64,000 bases of DNA, taken from Pseudomonas gingeri (GTDB lineage: Bacteria > Pseudomonadota > Gammaproteobacteria > Pseudomonadales > Pseudomonadaceae). Positions within the stretch are counted from its first letter, which is position 1. Each line of letters opens with the position of its first letter. The position numbers and the translations under genes were made by a program. Shown one piece after another: positions 41,541 to 49,436 of this stretch. Below the pieces are notes generated by a model. The model was given only the letters and a program-made list of their open reading frames with translations, ran no database searches and was not told the DNA's origin. The DNA is taken from the NCBI RefSeq assembly GCF_013385425.1, contig NZ_JACAQA010000043.1, forward strand, positions 1-64,000, in the 5' to 3' direction.

Positions 41541-42617
41541 CTACTTAGCGGCCACGGCCTCCGCTGCTTTGGCCATGTTTTCGGCGGTGGCTTCGGTCGA
41601 GTTTCCTGCGAGGGTGTACAGATAAAGTGTGGTGACGAATCCGGGGGCGGCCGACAGGGCCACATCGACTGGGGCACCCGCGTTATCCGGTACCAACTTC
41701 CCGGTCATATCCTGCTCTTCGTTCAGCTCCTGCTCCACCCGCAGGTGATAGCGGGTAAATTGAAGAAACTGAGGGTCGGTGATGGCGACGGCCGCCAAGG
41801 GATCCCAGAAATACAGATATTTGCCGATACCCGGCGCGATGGTCGAGCTTTGCAGCACGTGGGTAAGGAACTGAGCCACCGGGTTGGAAATCCGGGAGAG
41901 CTGGCTCACGAAACTCTGGGTAATGGGGATAAAGTTACTGGCGTTCAGCGCAACCAATTGAATGGGGACCCCGCCATTGAAGACATAGTGGGCACCCAGC
42001 GGATCCAGGAAGATGTTCCATTCGGCAACCTGATTGGTGTAGTAAGGCGCATCACCCAGGGCGTCAATAATATTACCGCCCGCACCAGGCTGGACGTATT
42101 CCGGCAACAAATTCCCGCCCATCATCACGATGCGGTCTACTTTGCTGAGCAACAAGCGTTGCAATGCACTATCGGTTTTAGCGTGCTGGAACAAATGCCC
42201 CCAGGTCGTACCACCACCGATCATCAACACCGTAAATTTATGATTGGCTTTTTCCAATGTTTCCCTTAAAAAAGCGAGCGCATCGGCTCGCGTGGGATTC
42301 GGGTTTTTCCGTGGAAACAGGGCGTCGTAATGGTGATCCGCCGCCTGGCGTGTTTCAAAGGGAAAGGTATTGCTATACACCATGGGGCGTTGAAGACCCG
42401 CCGCAACGGGGATACGTTCTATCTCAGGGTCATTAAACAAAGTGAGGAAATTGCTGACATTTTCAACGCCGTGACTCAAGTGAACAGCGCCCACCCCCGT
42501 CACAGTAATACCTTCGACTTTTATCCCATGATGCTTGAGCAAATACGACATGGCCATGTAATCATCGAAATCGACATCGGTATCGATGAGTACATGCGTA
42601 AGCGGTTGAACAGACAT
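41541..42617 (-). CDS. Inosine-uridine nucleoside N-ribohydrolase-like protein
   Basis: The protein has 358 residues. The N-terminal HVLIDTDVDFDDYMAMSYLL (about 8-27) carries the aspartate cluster that binds calcium in the IUNH family, and VLMIGGGTTWGHLF and RIVMMGGNLLP match its core. The usual DTDPGxDDA is altered to DTDVDFDDY, so substrate use may differ from nucleosides. There is no signal peptide. AGGAGG lies just upstream. It and the exported 833-aa protein form a two-gene unit on the minus strand with a 93-bp gap. Confidence 0.85.
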   Translation of the reverse strand: MSVQPLTHVLIDTDVDFDDYMAMSYLLKHHGIKVEGITVTGVGAVHLSHGVENVSNFLTLFNDPEIERIPVAAGLQRPMVYSNTFPFETRQAADHHYDALFPRKNPNPTRADALAFLRETLEKANHKFTVLMIGGGTTWGHLFQHAKTDSALQRLLLSKVDRIVMMGGNLLPEYVQPGAGGNIIDALGDAPYYTNQVAEWNIFLDPLGAHYVFNGGVPIQLVALNASNFIPITQSFVSQLSRISNPVAQFLTHVLQSSTIAPGIGKYLYFWDPLAAVAITDPQFLQFTRYHLRVEQELNEEQDMTGKLVPDNAGAPVDVALSAAPGFVTTLYLYTLAGNSTEATAENMAKAAEAVAAK

Positions 42618-43187
42618 AAGGTTAGCCTCCTGGCTAATGAAGAGTTTACATCCGATGTCAGGTATTACCGAACGATCCAGCTTGTGTAGGCACAGGTTTA
42701 ACAGTAGCGATTTGCAGCGTAGGCGGCCATTTGATATCTGTCTAGTGACCTGAGCCGTTAATCCAGCGGTCCATTGTTCACACTATAGGATGTGTCCAAC
42801 GCGATGGATTCAGCACGTGCATGCCTCCCGATGTTCCCCTGGCTGCCATCTAAAAGGATGGCACTTTCCTGAAAATGACCTACACCTGATAGCAAGGAAG
42901 AACGGCCAGCGATCGACAGGAGTCGATAGTCAGAATCCCCCGCCCTCCCTGCGCACACTCCGTTTCCTCTCTGTTGATCATTCCTGGCAAATCGTTGGGG
43001 ATTGAACTCAGTCGTCCGGCGCCGCCGAGGAGGTAGACCACCCATACTCGATACCCCGTTTCACCCGTGAAGCCCGTCTCGGCGATCAAACCGAGACCTT
43101 GACCAAAAATAAATAAAAGGAAGCCCCCGCATTGGCAAGCATAAGCCCAAGCGATGCCAGGCGTTTTCCCTATCAAGGAGATGATCG
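42618..43187. other. 570-bp divergent intergenic region
   Basis: It separates the minus-strand nucleoside-hydrolase gene from the plus-strand CxxCH protein. I see no supported gene or RNA here. Frames on the minus strand at 42758-43045 lack ribosome sites and recognisable motifs. The plus-strand gene has AAGGAGATGATCG directly before its start. Promoters for both directions must lie here. Confidence 0.5.
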
Positions 43188-44537
43188 ATGACCCAATCCC
43201 CAGGAACGCTCACAGCCTTCGCGGTGGCGGCCGCGTTGTTCAGCGTCGCCGCCCAGGCCGGCACCTACCCTGACTACGGCTACGCGCCACCCGACACCTA
43301 TACCGGCGCCAAATTCGTGCTCAGCCAGAGTTATCCCACCACACCGCCCAAAGGCCCGCTGCCGGAGTTCTTCAAGAAGCTGCCGACCAAGCAGGACAAC
43401 AATTTTGAAACCTGGCGTGCCTACATGGACGCCGTGAAAAACTACTGCCTGGAAGGTAACGTCGACGTCAATTGGGACGTTCAGAAAAACAAGGTTCGCC
43501 AGTGGTATCACATGCCGTGGCAGCACTATGGCCCGCTGGGGCGCGAGGGCATCCATGGCTTGACCAAGGAAGCGCAGATCCAGGCCCAGCAACTGGCGTC
43601 CACGCAAACCGCCACCGGCCAGACTTACGCCGTGGGCATTTACAACGACATCGGCGCCTACACCATCGGCAAGGTCTGGAAAGACCCGCAGAACCCTGAT
43701 CCGAGCTACACCTCGCAGCCCAACAGCTTCCCCAACGGTACGGTCGTGTGCAAGGCCCTGTTTGCCGACATCGACCGCAACACCGTGCCGTTCCTGGTCA
43801 ACCCGGTGTTGTGGCAGGGCTATATCACCGACACCTTCACCTCCGCCAATCGCGTGGTGAAGGATGTCGCCCTGATCCAGATGGACATCGCCGTACGTGA
43901 CACCCGCATGAAGGAGACCGGCTGGATCTTCGGCACCTTCCAGTACAACGGCGCCAAGACCGGCAAGGCTGGCTGGGACAACCTGGTACCGGTGGGGATC
44001 ATCTGGGGCAACGATCCGAAAGAAACCGGCAATGACTTCACCAACCCGAAACCGACCGTCACCAAAATCAACCCGGCGCTGCAACAGACCGCCATCAACG
44101 CCAACACCCAGGAGCTGCCGCCGACCCACCTGGGCTGGAACGGGCGCCTCAACGGTCCGGTGGACAATCCCAACAGCTCCTGCCAGAGCTGCCATATGAC
44201 GGCCGAGGCGCCGCAAGTGGCGATCATGAATCCACTGTTCCAGAAAAATCCGCCACCGGTGGGTTCGCCTGACTGGATGAGGTGGTTCCAGAACATTCCG
44301 GCAGGCCATCCGTTCACTCCTGGAACCAAGAGCACGGATTTCAGCCTGCAGATGTCGGGCAGTCTGGTGAACTTCTACCAGTGGAAGTGTGACATGGGCG
44401 GGATCTACGAAAACGGCATCAACGCTTGCGCGAAAACCGCCGGCCTGAAGTTGAAGATGCTGAAGTCCGGAAATGGGGCACCGCAGCCACTGCAGCGCGT
44501 GATCCGCGATCCAAGCCTGGAACAATTGCTCGAGTAA
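43188..44537 (+). CDS. Exported mono-haem CxxCH protein of unknown function
   Basis: The protein has 449 residues with a cleavable signal peptide (1-25, ending AAQAG). The segment WYHMPWQHYGPLGREGIHGLTKE (about 105-127) marks an uncharacterised family that pairs a globular N-terminal region with one haem c site, here CQSCH at 332-336. Aromatic and proline content is high and the protein is soluble. Its divergent neighbour also ends in a single CxxCH site, so the two may form a periplasmic redox set. The substrate is unknown. Confidence 0.8.
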   Translation: MTQSPGTLTAFAVAAALFSVAAQAGTYPDYGYAPPDTYTGAKFVLSQSYPTTPPKGPLPEFFKKLPTKQDNNFETWRAYMDAVKNYCLEGNVDVNWDVQKNKVRQWYHMPWQHYGPLGREGIHGLTKEAQIQAQQLASTQTATGQTYAVGIYNDIGAYTIGKVWKDPQNPDPSYTSQPNSFPNGTVVCKALFADIDRNTVPFLVNPVLWQGYITDTFTSANRVVKDVALIQMDIAVRDTRMKETGWIFGTFQYNGAKTGKAGWDNLVPVGIIWGNDPKETGNDFTNPKPTVTKINPALQQTAINANTQELPPTHLGWNGRLNGPVDNPNSSCQSCHMTAEAPQVAIMNPLFQKNPPPVGSPDWMRWFQNIPAGHPFTPGTKSTDFSLQMSGSLVNFYQWKCDMGGIYENGINACAKTAGLKLKMLKSGNGAPQPLQRVIRDPSLEQLLE

Positions 44538-44547
44538 CAGGCGACAA

Positions 44548-44572
44548 CCTCCGGGCACTGGGTGCCCGGAGG
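44548..44572 (+). terminator. GC-rich hairpin terminator
   Basis: CCTCCGGGCA (44548-44557) pairs perfectly with TGCCCGGAGG (44563-44572), loop CTGGG, 10 bp after the stop. The T-run is missing. Confidence 0.6.
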
Positions 44573-44749
44573 CTGACTCATACCACTGGCTGCGACGCCT
44601 ATGCTCAGCCAGGACAAGCTTCAGCGAAAACCTGCACCACCGTTTACGACACTGCCTCAGACGTCAGACAGGTGTCAGGGTCTATACTGATTTTGCCCCT
44701 TTAATCAGGAGCCAGCCTTGATCACCGTGTAGTCAACCAGGCAGAACAC

Positions 44750-45499
44750 GTGAAGTCTTCGACACTTGCTGTAGCGCTGCTCTGTCTATTGCTCGGCGCT
44801 CCCGCCAGGGCCGAGTCCTATCTGGTCGTTACCGAGGAGTGGGCACCGTACAACTATCAGGAGAACAATCAGCTCACGGGCATGTCCACGGAGATCGTCC
44901 GGGCCATCATGGCGCGGACCGGGGATAACTTCGAGATGGTGCTGCTGCCCAGTATGCGCAGCATCCACGCATTGAATACCCGCCCCAAGACCATCCTGTA
45001 TTCCCTGTTCCGCACGGCGAAGCGCGATCCCTTATACAAGTGGGTCGGACCGATCGTGGAAGAGTCCATTTACCCCTATCAGTTAGCCAATGCGCAGCAG
45101 CCGGTGAATTCCCTGGAACAGCTACTACGCGCGCCACAGATCACGACGAGACAGGCCGGCCTGATACCCGAGGTTCTGCAGTCGCGGGGCTTCAACAACC
45201 TCGCAAAAGTTGCAATCGAGAGCCGGCAGCTCTATCGCATGCTGCTCGCCGGACGCACTGACATCATCGTCGGCGACACCGCCGCGGGGGTGGCTTACTA
45301 CAGCCGCGAGTTGAACATCGCCCCCGGCACGCTGCGGCAGATTCCCATCGAGCTCTATCGCTCATCGCTGTACATTGCCTTCAGCCGCGACAGTGACGAC
45401 AAACGGGTAGCCGCCTGGGCCGACGCCCTGGAGCAACTGCGCCAGTCAGGTGAGTTGAAGCGCATCCAGGATCGGTACAGCCAACCCATCGGGCAATGA
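44750..45499 (+). CDS. Periplasmic solute-binding protein (family 3) or related sensor domain
   Basis: The protein has 249 residues and starts with GTG. The signal peptide is about 1-21 (SSTLAVALLCLLLGAPARAE). The mature part begins with YLVVTEEWAPYNYQENNQLTG, the SBP_bac_3 pattern, and continues with IVRAIMARTG and RTDIIVGDTAAG. No transporter genes accompany it. Orphan proteins of this kind are common in Pseudomonas and may act as stress or nutrient sensors rather than uptake components. Confidence 0.87.
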   Translation: MKSSTLAVALLCLLLGAPARAESYLVVTEEWAPYNYQENNQLTGMSTEIVRAIMARTGDNFEMVLLPSMRSIHALNTRPKTILYSLFRTAKRDPLYKWVGPIVEESIYPYQLANAQQPVNSLEQLLRAPQITTRQAGLIPEVLQSRGFNNLAKVAIESRQLYRMLLAGRTDIIVGDTAAGVAYYSRELNIAPGTLRQIPIELYRSSLYIAFSRDSDDKRVAAWADALEQLRQSGELKRIQDRYSQPIGQ

Positions 45500-45563
45500 A
45501 AGCGTGGAACCCACGCCAGCTTTCAGGTGCAGGCTATCTGAGCCCTTACCCGGCCTGCTTCTC

Positions 45564-45992
45564 TTAAAGATCAAACCGCTTTTGCATAAAAAACCGGTTG
45601 TGCCCAGCGACCGGGTAATCCTTGAGCTCGCCAAAGATACTGAAGCCGTGTCGGAGGTAAAATTCCGGCGCTTGGAAGGAGAAAGTGTCCAGCCAAATAC
45701 CTTGGCAACCTTTCTCACGAGCCAGCGCTTGCGCCATGTTCATCAACTTCGATCCCATGCCCTGCCCTCTGGCGATTTCAGGCACAACAAGCAATTCAAT
45801 GAATAGCCACTGTCCGGAAACTTTGGCGTATAAACCACCCTCAGTGTTGCCCGTCTCATCCTTGATTAGAAGCGCAAGTTTTTCGACTCCCACCCGTCCG
45901 GTTTGTGCCTGGTTGTATTCGATCAACGGTGCCAGGATTGCCTGGTAATCGGCCTCTTGAGGCGCTTCTTTTATCTCGATCCGTAAGCTCAC
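45564..45992 (-). CDS. GNAT-family N-acetyltransferase
   Basis: The protein has 142 residues. The acetyl-CoA loop VPEIARGQGMGSKLMNMAQALA (about 72-93) shows the R-x-x-G-x-G/A pattern, and LDTFSFQAPEFYLRHGFSIFGEL is the usual C-terminal beta-bulge segment. Substrate unknown. It converges with the solute-binding gene. The ATG at 45992 follows GGGAGAAAGCTGTG. Confidence 0.9.
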   Translation of the reverse strand: MSLRIEIKEAPQEADYQAILAPLIEYNQAQTGRVGVEKLALLIKDETGNTEGGLYAKVSGQWLFIELLVVPEIARGQGMGSKLMNMAQALAREKGCQGIWLDTFSFQAPEFYLRHGFSIFGELKDYPVAGHNRFFMQKRFDL

Positions 45993-46040
45993 AGCTTTCT
46001 CCCTGATACCATTTTTGATTACGCAGAGAATCCTTAACGG

Positions 46041-46406
46041 CTACGGGACAAACTCGACGTAGCTGGACTCCCCACCGCCAGTCGCGCCCGACAACCAACC
46101 CCATACGAAAGCCAGAGTGGTACGCCCTGCGTGATCAACGCCTACCGTGCCACGGGACCAACCGGCAAGCATCTCGCCCTCCGTGGTCAAGCAATGATAA
46201 AGAAGCTCAATGGTATCCGGGCCTGTCACGCGCCCGACTTGATGACCCATGCGGATCCGGCCGCCTTGGTAGGTGCCCGAAATAGCGTTTCCCTCGACAT
46301 GGTAATGAAATACCGTACCTGCACCGGATAGCCCGTGGGCGTTGCCTGCTACCGTAAATCGGCGATCGTTCAAACGCTCGCCGACTTGAGAAAAGAGGGT
46401 TTCCAT
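46041..46406 (-). CDS. Small beta-barrel-like hypothetical protein
   Basis: I take ATG 46406 as the start (121 residues); longer frames upstream have no support. The pattern GNAISGTYQGGRIRMGHQVGRVTG, then LLYHCLTTEGEMLAGWSRGTV, resembles a small family often mislabelled n-acetylglutamate synthase and described as avidin-like. There is no signal peptide. Function is unknown. Confidence 0.65.
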   Translation of the reverse strand: METLFSQVGERLNDRRFTVAGNAHGLSGAGTVFHYHVEGNAISGTYQGGRIRMGHQVGRVTGPDTIELLYHCLTTEGEMLAGWSRGTVGVDHAGRTTLAFVWGWLSGATGGGESSYVEFVP

Positions 46407-46526
46407 AACTGTCGCGTCCTTTGGTCGAGAGGTTCCATTCCAGCCTTCCCCATGGATAAAACACGTTTCCAGGAGAGATCCTGCCATGATAAATAAATCA
46501 GTCACCCGACAGTTGAAGTTCTGAAA

Positions 46527-46736
46527 ATGCCAAAGACAAAGCCGGCAGCTAGCGCGGCAGCAACGGCTGCTGAGATCGAAAGATCCATCCAGGCCCTGAA
46601 CAAAATGGCTGAACGCCTTTGGGGGGATGGCAGGGAGACCGAGGCAAAAGCACTTCTCGATGCCCTGGACGCCTTGAACCGGGCGCTGGACAGGATCCGG
46701 ATCGGCGAGAGCCGCCGGGTGGTGACGCTCCACTAA
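46527..46736 (+). CDS. Small helical hypothetical protein
   Basis: The product has 69 residues, mostly one long charged helix (AEIERSIQALNKMAERLWG, then KALLDALDALNRALDRI), with a basic N-terminus rich in Ala and Lys. It could be a coiled-coil adaptor or chance coding. The composition and the clean stop support a real gene, but no ribosome site is obvious. Confidence 0.45.
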   Translation: MPKTKPAASAAATAAEIERSIQALNKMAERLWGDGRETEAKALLDALDALNRALDRIRIGESRRVVTLH

Positions 46737-46829
46737 CAAGCCAGGGACGCACAACGGAAAACAAATCGGCCCTTTATTCGCCCACCAGCCTTCGATTGCT
46801 GCGACAAGCCGAGCATGGACAAAACAAAC

Positions 46830-46860
46830 GGCAGGAACGAGGGCATGCCAGGTTCCTGCC
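46830..46860 (-). terminator. Intrinsic terminator of exaC
   Basis: GGCAGGAAC (46830-46838) pairs perfectly with GTTCCTGCC (46852-46860). On the minus strand the stem is followed by GTTTGTTTTG, a usable T-rich tract, 34 bp after the exaC stop. Confidence 0.75.
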
Positions 46861-46894
46861 ATTTCAAGCGTTTGCCGGTAAAAGGCTCAGCGCA

Positions 46895-48415
46895 TCAAAA
46901 GAAGCCCAGCGGATTGATGTCGTAGCTGACCAGCAGGTTTTTGGTCTGCTGGTAGTGGTCGAGCATCATTTTGTGGTTTTCACGGCCGACACCGGATTTC
47001 TTGTAGCCACCGAACGCGGCATGCGCCGGGTACAGGTGATAGCAGTTGGTCCACACGCGACCGGCCTTGATCGCCCGCCCCATGCGGTAGGCACGGTTGA
47101 TATCACGGGTCCACAGGCCCGCACCGAGGCCGAACTCGCTGTCGTTGGCAATCGCCAGGGCTTCAGCTTCGTCCTTGAAGGTGGTCACGCCCACCACCGG
47201 GCCGAAGATTTCCTCCTGGAACACGCGCATTGTGTTGTTGCCCTTGAGCAGCGTCGGCTGGATGTAGTAGCCGGTGGACAGATCGCCTTCCAGGCGCTCC
47301 GCAGCGCCGCCGGTCAAGAGCACCGCCCCCTCCTCCTGAGCAATCTTCAGGTACGAAAGAATCTTGTCGTATTGCTGCTCCGAGGCCTGGGCGCCGACCA
47401 TGGTCTCGGTGTCCAGAGGATCGCCACGCTTGATCTTGCCGATCTTCTGCATCACGACCGCCATGAACGCGTCGTAGATCGATTCCTGGATCAAGGCACG
47501 CGACGGGCAGGTGCAAACCTCGCCCTGGTTGAAAAACGCCAGCACCAGGCCTTCAGCGGCCTTTTCGATAAACTGCGGCTCGGCCTGCATGATGTCTTCG
47601 AAGAAGATATTCGGCGACTTGCCACCCAGCTCCACCGTACTGGGAATGATGTTCTCGGCCGCGCACTTCATGATGTGCGCGCCCACCGGCGTGGAGCCGG
47701 TGAATGCGATCTTGGCGATACGCTTGCTGGTGGCCAGGGCCTCGCCGGCTTCACGGCCAAAGCCATGGACGATATTCAAGACACCCGGTGGCAGCAGGTC
47801 GTTGATCAGTTCGGCGAAGACCATGATCGACAGCGGCGTTTGTTCGGCCGGTTTCAGCACCACGCAGTTGCCCGCCGCCAGCGCAGGCGCCAGCTTCCAG
47901 GCCGCCATCAGCAGCGGGAAGTTCCACGGAATGATTTGCCCCACCACGCCCAGGGGTTCATGGAAATGGTAAGCCGTGGTCAGTTCGTTGATCTCTGCGG
48001 CGCCGCCTTCCTGGGCACGGATGCAACCGGCGAAATAACGGAAGTGGTCGGCCGCCAGCGGAACGTCGGCATTCAGGGTTTCGCGCACGGCCTTGCCGTT
48101 GTCCCAGGTTTCGGTAACGGCCAGCACTTCAAGATGCTGTTCAATACGGTCGGCAATGTTCAACAGGACCCGCGAGCGATCCTGTGCCGAGGTCTTGCCC
48201 CAGGCATCGGCTGCCCCATGGGCGGCGTCCAGCGCGAGTTCGATATCAGCGGCGGTGGAACGGGGGAACTGGGCAATCACGTCACCGTTGATCGGCGAGG
48301 TATTGGTGAAGTATTCGCCATGGACCGGCGCGATAAACTCACCGCCGATGTAATTGCCATAGCGCGATTTGAAAGAAACGACAGCGCCTGGGGTTCCGGG
48401 GGGTGCGTAAATCAT
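46895..48415 (-). CDS. exaC: NAD-dependent acetaldehyde/aldehyde dehydrogenase ExaC
   Basis: The start at ATG 48415 follows GAGG by eight bases; the product has 506 residues. Aldehyde dehydrogenase motifs are all present: VVGQIIPWNFPLLMAAWKLAPAL, FTGSTPVGAHIM, VELGGKSPNIFFED with the general-base Glu, and FFNQGEVCTCPSR with the catalytic Cys. It oxidises acetaldehyde to acetate after PQQ-dependent or NAD-dependent alcohol oxidation. The gene is divergent from an ErdR-like regulator, and a motif shared with the ercA promoter lies in the 350-bp region between them. Confidence 0.92.
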   Translation of the reverse strand: MIYAPPGTPGAVVSFKSRYGNYIGGEFIAPVHGEYFTNTSPINGDVIAQFPRSTAADIELALDAAHGAADAWGKTSAQDRSRVLLNIADRIEQHLEVLAVTETWDNGKAVRETLNADVPLAADHFRYFAGCIRAQEGGAAEINELTTAYHFHEPLGVVGQIIPWNFPLLMAAWKLAPALAAGNCVVLKPAEQTPLSIMVFAELINDLLPPGVLNIVHGFGREAGEALATSKRIAKIAFTGSTPVGAHIMKCAAENIIPSTVELGGKSPNIFFEDIMQAEPQFIEKAAEGLVLAFFNQGEVCTCPSRALIQESIYDAFMAVVMQKIGKIKRGDPLDTETMVGAQASEQQYDKILSYLKIAQEEGAVLLTGGAAERLEGDLSTGYYIQPTLLKGNNTMRVFQEEIFGPVVGVTTFKDEAEALAIANDSEFGLGAGLWTRDINRAYRMGRAIKAGRVWTNCYHLYPAHAAFGGYKKSGVGRENHKMMLDHYQQTKNLLVSYDINPLGFF

Positions 48416-48765
48416 GATTGAGGCCTCTTTGCGGGTCATTGTCTGTGGGTCGCACACGCGATGAACAGATGCTAGAGAGCCCACGCCGCCAAACGAATAC
48501 GCCCTTGGCAGGGGTCACCTTGTCATTTAGTCGTAATTTGGCCCTTCTGGAAAACCGCAAACGCGCAACGCTTCGTACTTTAGTAGGGGTTTACCTGACT
48601 ATCGTCGCATTCACAAAGCAGGGGGAGTGGCATGTAATGCCGCCATTACAAGAAAGGAATCGCCCTTATGCCGCCTACCCCGGACCTCGTACCCTGAGCC
48701 CTTTCCCTGAACAACAGAGATACCCCGCCATCACACCGCAATCAAAAATAAACAGGTGCAAGGCC
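48416..48765. other. Divergent promoter region of exaC and erdR
   Basis: 350 bp without a gene. The plus-strand frame through it lacks a usable start before 48766. The notable element is the regulator-site candidate at 48576-48589. Confidence 0.5.
48576..48589. promoter_or_regulatory. Candidate ErdR/AgmR-type binding site, copy 1
   Basis: TACTTTAGTAGGGG contains the dyad TAC-N4-GTA and matches 53240-53253 (TACTTCGGTAGGGG) at 12 of 14 positions. Both sites lie in divergent promoter regions of the alcohol-response genes. Confidence 0.5.
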
Positions 48766-49431
48766 ATGTACAAAATTCTAATTGCCGATGATCACCCGCT
48801 GTTTCGTGAAGCCATCGCCAATGTGATCAGCGACGGTTTTCCGGGCTGCGAAGTGATGGAAACCGCCGACCTGGAGAGCGCGCTGACACTGACTCGGCGC
48901 CATGACGACTTCGACCTGATTCTGCTCGACCTGAATATGCCTGGCATGCACGGCCTCAATGGCCTGATCAATCTGCGCAACGAGGCGCCCACCATCCCGG
49001 TGGTGATCGTGTCCGCCGAACAAGACAAGCAGATTGTGCTGCAAGCCATCATGTACGGTGCGGTGGGCTTTATTACCAAGTCGTCGCCACGGGCGCAGAT
49101 GACTGAAGCCATCGAGCAGATCCTCAACGGCAATGTCTATCTGCCTCCGGATATCATCCACTCGCCAAAGGCCGATACCCGGCGCAGCATGAACAGCGCC
49201 CCCGGCTTTGCGCCTGAGTTACTCCAATCGCTGACCCGCAAGCAATTGCTGGTCCTGGAACGTATGACCAAGGGCGAGTCGAACAAACAGATCGGCTACA
49301 CCCTGGAAATCGCCGAGACCACGGTCAAGGCGCACGTCTCGGCCATCCTGCGCAAGCTCAACGTGCATAACCGGGTCCAGGCGATTCTCAGCGCCGGGGA
49401 TATCGATTTCACCGCCTACCTGCGGCGCTGA
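48766..49431 (+). CDS. erdR: LuxR-type response regulator, ErdR-like
   Basis: Translation from ATG 48766 gives 221 residues. The receiver domain has the acidic pair D8-D9, phospho-acceptor D55 (LILLDLNMPG) and K105 (GFITKSS). The LuxR-type helix-turn-helix is at about 155-215 (LTRKQLLVLERMTKGESNKQIG, ETTVKAHVSAIL). Such regulators (ErdR, AgmR/ExaE) control ethanol oxidation genes in pseudomonads. It is placed between exaC and a converging hybrid kinase. The symbol is assigned by similarity and position, so AgmR is the alternative. Confidence 0.85.
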   Translation: MYKILIADDHPLFREAIANVISDGFPGCEVMETADLESALTLTRRHDDFDLILLDLNMPGMHGLNGLINLRNEAPTIPVVIVSAEQDKQIVLQAIMYGAVGFITKSSPRAQMTEAIEQILNGNVYLPPDIIHSPKADTRRSMNSAPGFAPELLQSLTRKQLLVLERMTKGESNKQIGYTLEIAETTVKAHVSAILRKLNVHNRVQAILSAGDIDFTAYLRR

Positions 49432-49436
49432 ATGGG

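Noticed and set aside
46619..48421. 600-codon plus-strand open frame
   Set aside because: It lies opposite exaC, whose aldehyde dehydrogenase motifs are complete. The frame is a by-product of GC-rich codon bias.
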